64,000 bases of DNA from Mariniphaga sp041687255 (GCA_041687255.1 JAWLCL010000003.1:186001-250000), one strand, 5' to 3'; positions 1 through 10,000 are shown, counted from the first letter of the stretch. The notes: generated from the letters alone by a model not told the origin. Numbers and translations: made by a program.

Positions 1-529
1 CTAACCTCCGGTGATCTGATAATATCTGTTCCAGTGTCAGTATATTGTACGATTTTTTTTCGGTCAAATTAATGTATTCCCTTAATGATAAACCCTGCAG
101 TGAGTGAATAACAGCACGTCGGGAAAGATCAGCATTTGCCTGCCTGATTTTCAGTATACTTGATCCTGTAAAAACAATCTTTAAATCTTTGTACCGATCG
201 TAAGCATTTTTTATTTCCCCGCTCCAGTTAGGATATTTGTGAATTTCATCAATCAAAATATATTTGCCTCCGTTTTTTACGAAATCGTCAATAAAGTCGA
301 TCAGGCGATTCTCTGTGAAATAAATATCATCGAGTGAGATATAAATTGCTTTCTCATTTTTTAGGCGGGTTTTCAAATATTGAAGCAACAGAGTTGTTTT
401 TCCAACACCTCTGCTTCCCTTAATTCCAATAAGCCGGTCGGATGTATCAATAAGCCGGATTGCATCACGGATAAAATGATCACTAACCTCATTCTCCAGT
501 TTTTCCGACAATAACAGCAATTCTTTCAT
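1..529 (-). CDS. AAA-type ATP-binding protein (DUF4143-like), C-terminus cut by window edge
   Basis: The reading frame is open from an ATG at 529 to the window edge, giving 176 residues. A Walker A motif (GSRGVGKTT, residues 38-46) and a Walker B motif (ILIDEIHK, 91-98) are clear, followed by a FTGSS sensor-like segment. This layout is typical of the prokaryotic AAA_14/DUF4143 ATPases, which are often about 380-400 residues and sit in accessory positions. Their function is unknown. Some have been proposed to act in toxin-antitoxin-like or mobile contexts, which cannot be judged here. A TATTTTTG-like -7 element lies about 20 bases upstream of the start. The gene lies directly downstream of a truncated response regulator, so its arrival may have caused that truncation. 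Family assignment is good; function is open. Confidence 0.8.
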   Translation of the reverse strand, partial: MKELLLLSEKLENEVSDHFIRDAIRLIDTSDRLIGIKGSRGVGKTTLLLQYLKTRLKNEKAIYISLDDIYFTENRLIDFIDDFVKNGGKYILIDEIHKYPNWSGEIKNAYDRYKDLKIVFTGSSILKIRQANADLSRRAVIHSLQGLSLREYINLTEKKSYNILTLEQILSDHRRL

Positions 530-604
530 GTCAAACCGGTTATTGGTTTAATCAAAAATATGAAAAAATGATTAACGTATTAACCAAAAATGAAATTAAT
601 TCTG

Positions 605-748
605 TCAGTTCACTTCCGGAGACTGCACCTCATCCGCCGATTCTGCTTCACTGATAAATTCAACTTCAGGACAGTAACCCAGAAGGATTTTCACCAGGTT
701 CTCCCGACCGTGCTTTTCGTCATCAACAATAATGGCCTTAAAATTCAT
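605..748 (-). pseudogene. Truncated receiver domain of a LytTR-type response regulator (47 aa remnant)
   Basis: The minus strand encodes 47 residues from an ATG at 748. It starts MNFKAIIVDDEKHGRENL, the beta1 strand, acidic pair (D9, D10) and helix-1 pattern that opens AlgR/LytTR-type response regulators, followed by LLGYCPEVEFISEAESADE. It stops at 605 before the phosphoacceptor aspartate and before any DNA-binding domain. A complete family member would be about 240-250 residues. The fragment is on the same strand as the LytS-type kinase at 7058-10126, whose usual partner is exactly this kind of regulator. A decayed partner is therefore the simplest reading. The alternative, that the fragment is a translated single-domain peptide, is unlikely without the phosphorylation site. 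Confidence 0.7.
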
Positions 749-790
749 ATGATTAAAATTCCTTACTTTCAGCGGTATCATATGTAACTC

Positions 791-838
791 CCATGAAAAT
801 TATAATCATGCTCCTTTGTGAATGTGATATTTTCATGG
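791..838. repeat. Inverted repeat, 10-bp perfect arms, 28-base loop
   Basis: CCATGAAAAT at 791-800 is the exact reverse complement of ATTTTCATGG at 829-838. It lies in the 219-base gap between the response-regulator stump and the thioredoxin gene. Neither strand has a clear T-run after it, so it is not a convincing terminator. Role unknown. Confidence 0.6.
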
Positions 839-882
839 TCGTTTCATCCGTACAAAATCTAAATTTTTAATGGAACGAATGG

Positions 883-942
883 AATCCACATGTTTTATTG
901 GGTTTGGTACATTTGTGTTTGTGTTTGCAAAACATGTGGATT
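883..942. repeat. Inverted repeat, 14-bp perfect arms, 32-base GT-rich loop
   Basis: AATCCACATGTTTT at 883-896 matches the reverse complement of 929-942 without a mismatch. The loop carries repeated GTTTGTGTTTG-like sequence. It begins 26 bases downstream of the thioredoxin gene stop on the minus strand and could act as a 3' hairpin, but no T-run follows. A recombination or attachment scar next to the truncated regulator is another possibility. Confidence 0.65.
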
Positions 943-967
943 TCATAAACTATTATTTCAGAAAAGA

Positions 968-3310
968 TTAGTTTTTTTCCAACTGCTCCAGCAACCGATT
1001 TTTAAGCACATCATTTTCCATAAACATTAAACGGGCATTTACTATGTTTCCCGATTTATCAACCAGGGCATAATGTGGTATGCCGAAGATATTAAATTTT
1101 TCTGTCAGATAATTCCATTCATCGGTCGATACCCTTACATGTTCACCTTTAATTTCAGGGATTCTTTTTTTGTATTCCGCTTCAGGTGAAGTAGGGTTGG
1201 TGATGTACAGGAAAACAATATCTTCCCCTGCCAATTCTTCCTTTAAAGGCTTTATCTTTTCAATTCCGGATAAACAGGGTCCGCACCAGGTTGCCCAAAA
1301 GTCGACATATATAACTTTTCCCCTGTGCTTTTTAATGATGGATTCAAACAACTTGTCGCCTTCCGTTTTAATTTCACCGGTACCTGCATTTGCAGTTACT
1401 TCCATCTCCGCTTTTTTGCTGTAATATGCCGATATTACCAGCTCCTTCAAATAGCTGGTTTGCACTGCATCCTTAATTTCCTTGTAAACTTCTTCATCTA
1501 ATACCGGGTTTTCATTATTCAATTTGGAAGAATAATTCTGGATTTTTATAATTTCCATGGGTAACCCTTCCGGCTTTAATCCCATAGCAATTAAATTTTC
1601 TTTCAGGTTATCAAGATAGAACCGGTTTGAAAGTTCCAGAAATTCAGCCTGGTATTTTTGAGAAAATTTCTGCACCACTTCCCTGTAGGTCAGGTTGAAA
1701 TTTCTGCTTTTCTCCTGGTCGAAATTTTGAATAAGGTTCAGCCGGATGAATTCAAGCATATCGGTTTCTTCTCCTGTCAGGCTGACACCATTAGCAGTTA
1801 GTTGCTTTCCCAGTTCATGCAGGTGATAGTAATAAGCACTCTGCTGGCGCTTTAAATCGGTGTATTTGAGCGATTGCAAAAGGGGAAAATATTCAGTGCT
1901 TATAAAAGCCAGGTCATCGGTCACAGGTGTTTCACTGAACCGGTTCAGCATGCTTACATCAAAATTTACAGATCCTATTGGCAATTTTTCATCTTCGTTT
2001 AGATGCCTGTTGGCATATATTTTAGCCAGATTAACATTTCCGTTGTACCTTAAGGCATTGTTTGCAGCCCTGTAATGAATGTCAAGCAATCTTATCTGAA
2101 AGGCTTTAGCACTTATGGAGTTTTCTTCTTGCTGTTCCTCCAGTTTTTCCAGTTCCTCCTTCCTGGTCTTCAGGACATAATCGATGTATTCTGCGTCCGA
2201 CATATTTACGATGCCATCAATGAACGACATCATTGGAGTACCAACGTCTTTTGTCTTGGTCAAGCCGTAGTTAACGGCAGCGCTTTCTCCCATAAACAAT
2301 GAGGGGGAATCTTGTATTCCGGAGTTTGCAAGATGAAAAAGCGGTTTGCCGGGTTCGAAAAACACCCGCTCACTTCCTGAAGGTAAATTTACAGTAATCT
2401 GCTGCGGGAAATCAACCGGGAATTCAACATTGAAGCTTCCATCGTTCTGTATCGGAATGACAAACGTCTCCTGCCGGTTTATTAATGGATTAAAGTAGCG
2501 GATTAACCCGGTGCTGCTACCCAATCGGGTTGAAAACCCCCTGATAAATCCACTGTAGGTAACTTTTCCGGGATTCACTACCGGAACTTCAAATAATTCG
2601 GAGTCAGATATCTTATCCACCAAATCGGCATCTTTGGAATACCGGCGGAGCAGATCTCCCCCTGCTTGCATTAAACAGGAATTTTCATTCTCGGAGCGGC
2701 ACAGCAAAACAATTTCATCCTTTCCGTTCTTAAGTTTCACTGTAAAACCTTTTTCTGAAGGTAAAACAGATTCATACTTCCATGTTTTGGCGCTGTAAAC
2801 AGCCAGTGAGTCAAGCAGACTGAAGGTCCAGTGTCCATCCTCTTCAGAAAACCAATGACCCCGTAATTCGGCCGGTACAGGCGATTGGTCAGTTACTTCC
2901 CTGATTTCGATATCGTAAAAATTCCAGCTGTTGCCCACCGGTTCACCAAAATCTATTCTTGTAACATCGGCATCCAGCGGAGGGAAAAACAACCGGTAGG
3001 AGACTTCCTCCCTTTTGTCTTTTTCCCACTGAATCTGGGTAGCGATTTCAGCCCCTTCGGCTTTGGTAATGTATAACCGGGTGGTATCGCCCACCGGCTG
3101 GATATAACTTTTTTCATGAATGGCCACCCAGTTGTTCTGTGGAATGGTTACATGAAACGACAAAATTGTTGCATCGTCGGTAAGTTCAACCCGGGTTAAC
3201 CGGATGTAACCGGTTGAAGAAATCCCATAGCGGGGGTTCTCAATGATTTCCTGGGCAGTTAGTGCCACAAAAAGGCTCAGCAAAAAAGCAGTGGTGAATA
3301 GTTTTTTCAT
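968..3310 (-). CDS. TlpA-like thioredoxin-fold protein with N-terminal beta-rich domains
   Basis: This is a secreted protein of about 780 residues. The start was placed at the ATG at 3310 because a signal peptide begins there (MKKLFTTAFLL, ending near ALTAQ); an in-frame ATG at 3346 adds 12 unlikely residues. The last 130 residues are a TlpA/thioredoxin domain with the redox motif WATWCGPC (CGPC near 676-679) and the cis-proline region GIPHYALV. The middle contains a DUF4369-like beta domain with the phrase FEPGK and a long helical linker. Such proteins are periplasmic thiol-disulfide oxidoreductases or resistance-linked TlpA proteins in Bacteroidetes; the substrate is unknown. It follows ompH on the same strand, 141 bases downstream. 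Compare the sensor part of the kinase at 7058-10126, which has a similar order of parts. Confidence 0.8.
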   Translation of the reverse strand: MKKLFTTAFLLSLFVALTAQEIIENPRYGISSTGYIRLTRVELTDDATILSFHVTIPQNNWVAIHEKSYIQPVGDTTRLYITKAEGAEIATQIQWEKDKREEVSYRLFFPPLDADVTRIDFGEPVGNSWNFYDIEIREVTDQSPVPAELRGHWFSEEDGHWTFSLLDSLAVYSAKTWKYESVLPSEKGFTVKLKNGKDEIVLLCRSENENSCLMQAGGDLLRRYSKDADLVDKISDSELFEVPVVNPGKVTYSGFIRGFSTRLGSSTGLIRYFNPLINRQETFVIPIQNDGSFNVEFPVDFPQQITVNLPSGSERVFFEPGKPLFHLANSGIQDSPSLFMGESAAVNYGLTKTKDVGTPMMSFIDGIVNMSDAEYIDYVLKTRKEELEKLEEQQEENSISAKAFQIRLLDIHYRAANNALRYNGNVNLAKIYANRHLNEDEKLPIGSVNFDVSMLNRFSETPVTDDLAFISTEYFPLLQSLKYTDLKRQQSAYYYHLHELGKQLTANGVSLTGEETDMLEFIRLNLIQNFDQEKSRNFNLTYREVVQKFSQKYQAEFLELSNRFYLDNLKENLIAMGLKPEGLPMEIIKIQNYSSKLNNENPVLDEEVYKEIKDAVQTSYLKELVISAYYSKKAEMEVTANAGTGEIKTEGDKLFESIIKKHRGKVIYVDFWATWCGPCLSGIEKIKPLKEELAGEDIVFLYITNPTSPEAEYKKRIPEIKGEHVRVSTDEWNYLTEKFNIFGIPHYALVDKSGNIVNARLMFMENDVLKNRLLEQLEKN

Positions 3311-3451
3311 AGTGATTATTTTAAATGAATATTGGCTTTTCAACACTATATATTTAATCTGAATGCAATAAAGTTGCTATCTCATCCTCCTCCTTTTTTA
3401 TTATTTGAAACTTGTTACAGGTTGTAAATCAGGCTTAACCGGATTCATTTT

Positions 3452-3970
3452 CTATTGCCCGATACCAAGCTTCTCCTTTACCAGGGGCAATAAGTCGACA
3501 CTTTCGTTTGATTTGTATAAAAGTACATTGGTCCCGGTATCAAAGACATAAATCAATTTGAGTTCCGCGGCAACTTCTTCCACTGCACCTGTGGCCTTTT
3601 CATATAACGGATTTAGCAACTCCTGGTATTTCTGTTGAATCTGCTGCTGGGCATTTTGCTGATAGCCCTGAATGCGCTGCTGCAGGTTCTGCAACTCCGA
3701 TATTGCGGCATTTCGTTTAACCTCGGAAGCATCCGGAGCCAGCTGTTCCAAATTCTGCAAACTGGTCTGATAATTTTGCTGCATTTCAGCCAGAACATCT
3801 TCCAGTTCCTTCTGGAAAGTATTCATTTCAGCTTCAGCTGATTTAATTTCCGGAAGTGCCTGGATTAAAGCCTGCAGGTCGATGTGGCCAAATTTCTTTT
3901 CCTGCCCGTTCGCATTTACTGTAAAAATGATGAATGTGAATGCTGCAATAAGTTTAATGATGCTGTTCAT
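3452..3970 (-). CDS. OmpH/Skp-family periplasmic chaperone
   Basis: The protein has 172 residues with a cleavable signal peptide ending near VNANGQ. It then has FGHIDLQALIQALPEIKSA, the typical Skp/OmpH opening (in relatives: vD.qkil..mPe...a). A long glutamine-rich coiled-coil region follows (about 45-125), then a C-terminal strand block ending in YVFDTGTNVLLY. Skp holds unfolded outer-membrane proteins in the periplasm before BAM assembly. The usual position beside bamA or lpxD is not seen here, so this is probably an extra paralog. It lies between the M56/TonB gene and the thioredoxin gene, all on the same strand, which suggests an envelope-maintenance group. Family call is firm; client range is unknown. 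Confidence 0.85.
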   Translation of the reverse strand: MNSIIKLIAAFTFIIFTVNANGQEKKFGHIDLQALIQALPEIKSAEAEMNTFQKELEDVLAEMQQNYQTSLQNLEQLAPDASEVKRNAAISELQNLQQRIQGYQQNAQQQIQQKYQELLNPLYEKATGAVEEVAAELKLIYVFDTGTNVLLYKSNESVDLLPLVKEKLGIGQ

Positions 3971-4202
3971 GATTGTTGATATTTAGTTATTTAAGTCAAA
4001 TATCCGGTTTAAAGTACAAATTCTTTATTAACAAAAGTTAAATATTACTGCGTGTGATGTTAACTTATTCAAATGCTTTTTTCGGTGTATTAAAATTCGT
4101 TAAGATTCATTGAATTATTTTGCCCCGGAGGATTTTTATCCCGCGGGTTTTAAACTCACAACTGCATTCCGCAAACTGCCCGGGCTTAAAAGATTATTAA
4201 AA

Positions 4203-6542
4203 TCATTCTATAGTCTGCAACTTAAATTCCACGTTTACCCGTATCAGCTTTTTGTCTATTGTCGGTATATCAACTTTAGGCAACATCTGCAGCACACGTT
4301 CCACTTCTGAAAAAAGAAGGGGTGAATCTTTTTGCAGATTGTTGGTTGGTGAGGTATCACCTCCGGTTCCTGTCACTACAACCCATCCCAACTCATGAAC
4401 ATCTTTCCATGAGTAATTTTCTCTAGCAATAATCTGGTTTGGTTTTTCGGGATCAACTACCATGCTTACCATTCCCTGCAATCCTTTACGTTGTGCTTCA
4501 ACAGGGTATTTGATGTGCTCTGCAATGAATTTTCGCAACTGCAAATCAGTAATTAACTTATTCTCCGGCGCACCTTGTTTGGTTGTAATAAGAATTACCC
4601 CGTCCTTTCCTCTTTGTCCGTAAAGTGCTGTTGAGGAGGGTGATTTTATAACATCGATGTGTTTGATTTCTTCGGGAGGAATGTCTTTTATGCTTCTGGT
4701 TTCTTCCCCGTCAACAATGTAAAGGGGCCCCGGAATTGAAAGGCTTTGCGCATAGCTTTTAACTTTAACAACGGGATTTTCTATGGTAAAATTAACAGGT
4801 ACTGTTAATGCCGGCACATCAACCGGCTGTCCGTTCGTCATTCCCGGTTTCCAGTCGGGCATTGATTCTACCACGCGGATTGCCTCCTTGTCCAGTGGCG
4901 GGTGAACACCCCTTGCCAGCCTGACATCGGCTACTTCACCTTCTTTTGTAATTTTAAAAGATACATAAGCTGTGCCCTGAATTCCGTTCTCCCTTGCACT
5001 TTCCGGGTATTTAATGTTATCGGCAATGTATTGCCTTATTGCCTCATCTCCGCCCGGAAATTCAGGCATCATTTCGGGCATCACGAACTTTTCCTTTGGT
5101 TTGGGCCTTACAATTTGGGCATCATCATTCCGATAGGAATAAGACTTCGATTTGGTGGTTATCAAAATCGCGCCGTTTTTTGCATCCGGACCATATAAAT
5201 CAACTGCTGATTTGTTTTTTAAAACATCAATGCGTTCAATATCATCCGGTGGAATCTGGGTAATGGATTTTGTAATTTTTCCGTCAACAACGTACAGCGG
5301 TTCGTTTGTGTTATCAAAATCACGTGTGGAGTTAAATGACTGTGCATTGCCGCTAGGTTCATTGGATTTTAAGCGTAAAGAACCTTCTGAACGGATTGGT
5401 TTTAATTCAACATCTATTTTGTTTTTTTCATTTATATTAATTTCCTGTTTTTCGTATCCCGGAAGAGCAAAAACCAATGTTGAATCTGCCGGCTCCAGTT
5501 GAATCTGATAATTGCCGCTGTTGTCGGATATGGTTCCAACTGTTTTCCCTTTAATTATAACAGCTACACCTGCCAATGACTCTCCTTTTTCATTAACAAT
5601 GGTCCCCGATACAATTTTTTCTTTCTTTGTTTCAGGTTGCTGCAGAATGTTATCATTTTGTGGCTGAATAAATTCAGTTTTTACCTCGCGGTTCGAAAGC
5701 CCCATAACCAGTACTGCCAGCAACGGGAGCAGGACCAACTGTTTTAAAAGCATGAACCTGTTTTCATTTTTCTTTTTCATCATGATAATGCGGTTTTTTA
5801 GTTGTGAACCATTTAAAGCAGTCAGAAACGGCGCTACACCTTGTTTGTCGGCCAGTGCTACCATTGCCAGCTGATAGGAAGCAGGATTATGATGTTTTAT
5901 TATTTCGTTGTCGGTTTTATATTCCAGGTTATTTTTGACGGCATCTTTAACCAACCACGCAAATGGACTGAACCACTGCAGCAGGAAGAGAACTTCAGTA
6001 AATAAAATATCAAGCGTATGTTTTTCCTGTACGTGAATGTGTTCGTGTTCAACAATCATTTTTAAATTCCGGCTGTTTAAGGTACGTTCGGAGATTACAA
6101 TTCTGCTGAAAAAAGAAAAAGGGTGCACATCCTTTTCGGTGACATTAATTTTGCAGCCAAAAATATGCTTTACCCGACTGGCCCTGATGATAAGCATGGC
6201 TTTTATATGGCCGGTAATTAAATGGAAAAGGAAACCTGCAACGCCCAGCATATAGATTCCAAACAGGTAGTGCGGCCAAACGGTATAGGATTTTACTTGC
6301 TGGATAACTTCAGTGGACGCGCTAAGATAGGCATAGCTGTTTACATCCGTCTTCGGAGCTTCTGTATAGTTAACGATGGTGAAGGTTATCAGCGGGATTA
6401 TGAAACTCAGCGCCAGCATTACCGGCAGATACACACGGTTGAAAACAAAATGTTTGCGGTTCTGAAACAAAACCAGGTAAGCCAGCCAGAATGCCCCGGT
6501 GGCAAAAGCCACCTTACTAATGTATGTAAGGTATGTTTCCAT
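4203..6542 (-). CDS. M56 (BlaR1-like) membrane peptidase fused to two TonB-plug-like and TonB C-terminal modules
   Basis: This 779-residue protein starts with four predicted membrane segments and an M56 zinc-peptidase loop with HEHIH at 166-170. After a fourth membrane segment (near 255-285) come a carboxypeptidase-regulatory-like domain (about 310-367), a plug-like segment with LYVVDG and GAILITTK (about 404-464), a TonB C-terminal domain beginning MPEFPGGDEAIRQYI (about 490-585), a second plug-like segment with LYIVDG and GVILITTK (about 600-657), and a degenerate second TonB-like domain. M56 proteins in this phylum pair with BlaI repressors and are thought to cleave them on an envelope signal. 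The ATG overlaps the blaI stop by one base (TAATG), so translation is coupled. The internal duplication of plug plus TonB parts is notable. Signal and client are unknown. Confidence 0.85.
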   Translation of the reverse strand: METYLTYISKVAFATGAFWLAYLVLFQNRKHFVFNRVYLPVMLALSFIIPLITFTIVNYTEAPKTDVNSYAYLSASTEVIQQVKSYTVWPHYLFGIYMLGVAGFLFHLITGHIKAMLIIRASRVKHIFGCKINVTEKDVHPFSFFSRIVISERTLNSRNLKMIVEHEHIHVQEKHTLDILFTEVLFLLQWFSPFAWLVKDAVKNNLEYKTDNEIIKHHNPASYQLAMVALADKQGVAPFLTALNGSQLKNRIIMMKKKNENRFMLLKQLVLLPLLAVLVMGLSNREVKTEFIQPQNDNILQQPETKKEKIVSGTIVNEKGESLAGVAVIIKGKTVGTISDNSGNYQIQLEPADSTLVFALPGYEKQEININEKNKIDVELKPIRSEGSLRLKSNEPSGNAQSFNSTRDFDNTNEPLYVVDGKITKSITQIPPDDIERIDVLKNKSAVDLYGPDAKNGAILITTKSKSYSYRNDDAQIVRPKPKEKFVMPEMMPEFPGGDEAIRQYIADNIKYPESARENGIQGTAYVSFKITKEGEVADVRLARGVHPPLDKEAIRVVESMPDWKPGMTNGQPVDVPALTVPVNFTIENPVVKVKSYAQSLSIPGPLYIVDGEETRSIKDIPPEEIKHIDVIKSPSSTALYGQRGKDGVILITTKQGAPENKLITDLQLRKFIAEHIKYPVEAQRKGLQGMVSMVVDPEKPNQIIARENYSWKDVHELGWVVVTGTGGDTSPTNNLQKDSPLLFSEVERVLQMLPKVDIPTIDKKLIRVNVEFKLQTIE

Positions 6543-6901
6543 TATTTTTCATCTTTAATCATTTTAACCAACTCTTCCAGTTCTTCAGGAGAGAGACCTT
6601 TTTCCTTTACGAAAAATGTTACTGCACTTTTATACGAATTGTCAAAATAATCGCTTACCACCTGCTTCATAAATGAACGGCGGTATTCTTCTTTTGACAG
6701 GAGCGGATAATACTGGTATGTATTTCCGTACTGCTTATAGCCTACAATTCCTTTTTCCTGCAGTAATCTGACCAGCGATGAGATCGTGTTATAATGCGGT
6801 TTCGGATCAGCATATTCTTCAATGATGTCTTTTACGAAAGCCTTTTTTAGCTTCCAAAGGATTTTCATGACCTCTTCTTCTTTCCGTGTAAGCTTTTTCA
6901 T
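6542..6901 (-). CDS. BlaI/MecI/CopY-family transcriptional repressor
   Basis: The product has 119 residues, counted from the ATG at 6901 where the family sequence begins (MKKLTRKEEEVMKILW). An in-frame ATG at 6958 lies between the start and the promoter -7 element and is rejected. A winged-helix DNA-binding domain fills residues 1-75 (helix pair around YNTISSLVRLLQEKG). The C-terminal helices, with VSDYFDNSYKSAVTFF, form the dimerisation part. BlaI proteins repress their own operon until the partner M56 protease inactivates them. The partner follows directly with a TAATG overlap. Three phased dyads lie across the promoter upstream, so autorepression is strongly suggested. The regulon beyond the operon is not visible. 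Confidence 0.92.
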   Translation of the reverse strand: MKKLTRKEEEVMKILWKLKKAFVKDIIEEYADPKPHYNTISSLVRLLQEKGIVGYKQYGNTYQYYPLLSKEEYRRSFMKQVVSDYFDNSYKSAVTFFVKEKGLSPEELEELVKMIKDEK

Positions 6902-6955
6902 GGTGCAAATTTTTAATAGTGATAGCAGAAGTGCATACTTCGTTTGTTTTACATT

Positions 6956-6986
6956 CAAATATACAACTGATATTTCAGTTTTGCAA
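6956..6986 (-). promoter_or_regulatory. Bacteroidetes-type promoter of the blaI-M56 operon
   Basis: On the minus strand TTG (complement of 6984-6986) is followed after 20 bases by TATATTTG (complement of 6956-6963). This matches the phylum consensus of a -33 TTG and a -7 TAnnTTTG. The -7 element ends 54 bases before the blaI ATG at 6901. Operator dyads 1 and 2 cover its spacer and -33 element. Confidence 0.75.
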
Positions 6987-7020
6987 CTATTTTTTCAGTT
7001 GCGTAACTGGTATTCCAGTT
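6965..7020. promoter_or_regulatory. Three 16-bp operator dyads at exact 20-bp spacing
   Basis: AACTGATATTTCAGTT (6965-6980), AACTATTTTTTCAGTT (6985-7000) and AACTGGTATTCCAGTT (7005-7020) share the frame AACTnnTnTTnCAGTT. The first and third are 6-bp perfect arms around TATT. The middle one has weaker inner arms but extends outward to a GCAACT/AGTTGC pair. Start-to-start distance is 20 bp twice, placing the sites on nearly the same DNA face. They overlap the spacer and -33 element of the promoter, the layout of a repressor array, most simply for BlaI. Confidence 0.8.
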
Positions 7021-7057
7021 TTAATAGTTTGCATGCCTTCATGTGCTTCACTTTTAA

Positions 7058-10000
7058 TTAATTTTCCTCGGGTACAAAAATTTCCACCTTTGTCCCCGTT
7101 GTACCATTGTGGTTCAAGTCGGTTGTTTGCAGCCAATATTTTTCGTTGTGCTTCTGCTGCAGTATAGCCAGCCTCTCCTCCATCAGTCGTGTGCCCTTGC
7201 CATTTTTAATAACTTCGGTTTTCTGTGCTGCCAGTCTCCCTATACCATTGTCTTCGATACTGATTAAGATTCCTTTGCCGGTATTTTTAGGATTTCGTGC
7301 ATCAATTTCTTTTAGTACATTAATCAGGAGGTGCCTGTTTCCCTGTTTATTTTGAAGGCCATGGGTTATGGCATTTTCAGCAAAGGGTTGCAGCAGCATG
7401 GAAGGCACCGATGTAGTGTATATATCTACATCATCGTTAACCTTTAACTGGTAACTAAAATCAAAGCGCAGTTTTTCGAGGTTAAGATACTGCTGCACCA
7501 TATCCAGCTCTTCGGCCAGCGACACCTCCTCTTTTTCAGAGTTGTTAAGCACTTTTCGTATAAGCCCTGCAAATTCAGCTAAATATGAATGGGCCTCGCG
7601 GCCCTTGTTTTGCTGCACCAGGTTTTGCACCGAGTTCAGGCAGTTAAACAGGAAATGGGGGTTCATCTGCGACCGTATGGCTGTAAGCTCCAGCTCCCGC
7701 AGTCGCCGTTGCTGCTGCTCTTTTCGGAACCGCTGCCGGACCCGCCATTTCCATATCACTAAAACCAGAAGAGAGCAAATGAACAAACCTGCCAGGATAA
7801 TAATGAAAAAGATCAACTGCGACTTATCGGGTTCTTCTTTTTCGTCCATCAGACTTTGCTTTACAAGGTTTACTGCATTTATAGGATTTGTGGCAAAACC
7901 TATCCGGTAACCATCTTTACCGTATGCAATAAAATGTCTGGTATCTGATTTAAAAATGTCTTTTATCTTTAAACTTTCAGTAACTAAAAAAAGCTGGTGG
8001 GCAACCGGCTCTGCCCTCTTGATGTAATCCGTCCATTCATCAAAATTACTGCCTTCCATTACCAGAACAAGGTTCATATTTGGATTCTTCTTTGCCATGT
8101 CATCCCACAGGTAGCGTTCAGTACCCCATTCTTGTGTGACATAAAAAATTGTTAGTTTCTGTCCCAAAAAGTCTTGCAATTGTACTTTTTCTCCTTTTAA
8201 GTTCAGGAATTCAACTTCAGGCACATAATCTTCCTTTTGCCAGAGGTGATAATTATTCATCATCCGATTGATGGAACCGGTGAATTCGGGATCATTCACC
8301 AGTCGCAGCATCAATTCCAGGTATTTTTCAATCTCACTGTTTTCATAATTTCCCCGCTCGGCGATATTGTTTGAAATTCGCATCTTTTCATGCTGCAGGA
8401 GTCCTGCCAGTTGGCTGTAAAGAGGGTAGCCGGCAAGAATTGTTCTTGCTACCTCTACCTGATGAGGCAGATCTTCGATATACCGGTATTCGGAATACGC
8501 TATGGCATAACCAATAGTGTGTGCACTTCTCAATGGGCTCACTTTCCTTGAGGTGGTAAAATAATAATCGAGCATTTCACCTGCCAGCATCCGTGAATGT
8601 ATGCCATAATTATTGTAACTGTTATAAATTTCATATTTATTGATATGCCTCTTAATGAATTCTGCATCTATTTTTTCCCGGTCAGGATCATCTGGCCTGT
8701 TAAATGCCATTGGCATCCAGTTTTCTTTATACTTTAAAAAATAAAATGCCATACCTAATAACTGAGCCTTTATTTCGTCATTGATAAATTTAAGAGTGTG
8801 GGAATCTACTTTGCCTGTTAACTTATTCATAAATGGCTCAAGATTTGACAGGGCATTGTAAAAATCGTTATACTTAGAAGCGTCCGGAAAAGCATAGATG
8901 GTATTGAAATTAAAGCTGCCAAAGCTTAATCCGTACTTCGATCTGAATTCATGGATTGCTTTTGCTTCCGTGCTGTTATCACCGCTATACTCAACATTCT
9001 CCGGATAAGCAGAGCCGTCTATTTTTACATGAATACGGTTTCCCGGCTCAGCATAAAACATCAGCATGGGCAGATTTCTCGCATCTGTTGCCTGCCCAAA
9101 TTGCAGGTGTACCATACCTGCATGCGCAAAATCGGTTTCAATTTCAAAAGCATTATTTTCATCGAGGAGAGCAGTTTCAATATGAAGTTCTGTACCAAAC
9201 GGTTCGCGTAAGATTCCCACCGTTACTTTTTTATTTCGCACATTTTCGATTACCCCTGCGACAGTAAGCTTGGTTTCCGGAATTTGCTGCCGGGAAACCA
9301 GTTGCAATGTTTCTTCTGTAAAAAATTGGTTAACTCTTTTGTTGAAAACAGTAGCAGGCCATTTTAGTGTATCAATTCTTATTTCCTTAAATTCGTATAG
9401 TACCTGTTCCCGGGAGTTATAAATATATTCAAAATGTTTGAGGCCCGGTGTTTCGTCTTTCTTATCATGTAATACAATAATCAGTGAGTCCTGCTGGTTT
9501 GTTTTTCTGTTAAAGAAGCTTTGATTGCCTCCCTCTGCTATGAACAGGTCATCAGAAGCAAAAAATATTTTTTGCAGATACCTGCTGATTTCCGGAATAC
9601 CTTTGGTATTAAAACTTTCGGTGTGCCTTTCAATGCCTTTCTTGTCGAACCCTTTATTAATTAGGGTTTCCCTGACCCGAAGGAGTACATCACCTCTGTT
9701 GTGAAGCTTTACCTCTTTCTTTTTCACATCCAGTTCATATTGAAATACCACCGTTGATAAAAGCTCCTGAAAATAGGTATCATTTGTATACTTAGTAAAT
9801 CCATCCCTGAAATGAGGATAACGATAATCTACATATTGCACAGGATTAAAATCAGGCCTTAGAACTTCATTTTCAATTACAGAAACCAAAAGAAGTTTCC
9901 TGGTATCGGGGAGCATGGGTTTATAATCAATCTGAAGTTTCTTCCTGCTTATTTTATCGGTATACTTTTCCCCGGTCTCGTTTGGTATATATTCCTTATA

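Noticed and set aside
590..787. A 65-codon plus-strand frame
   Set aside because: It is the shadow of the response-regulator remnant on the other strand.
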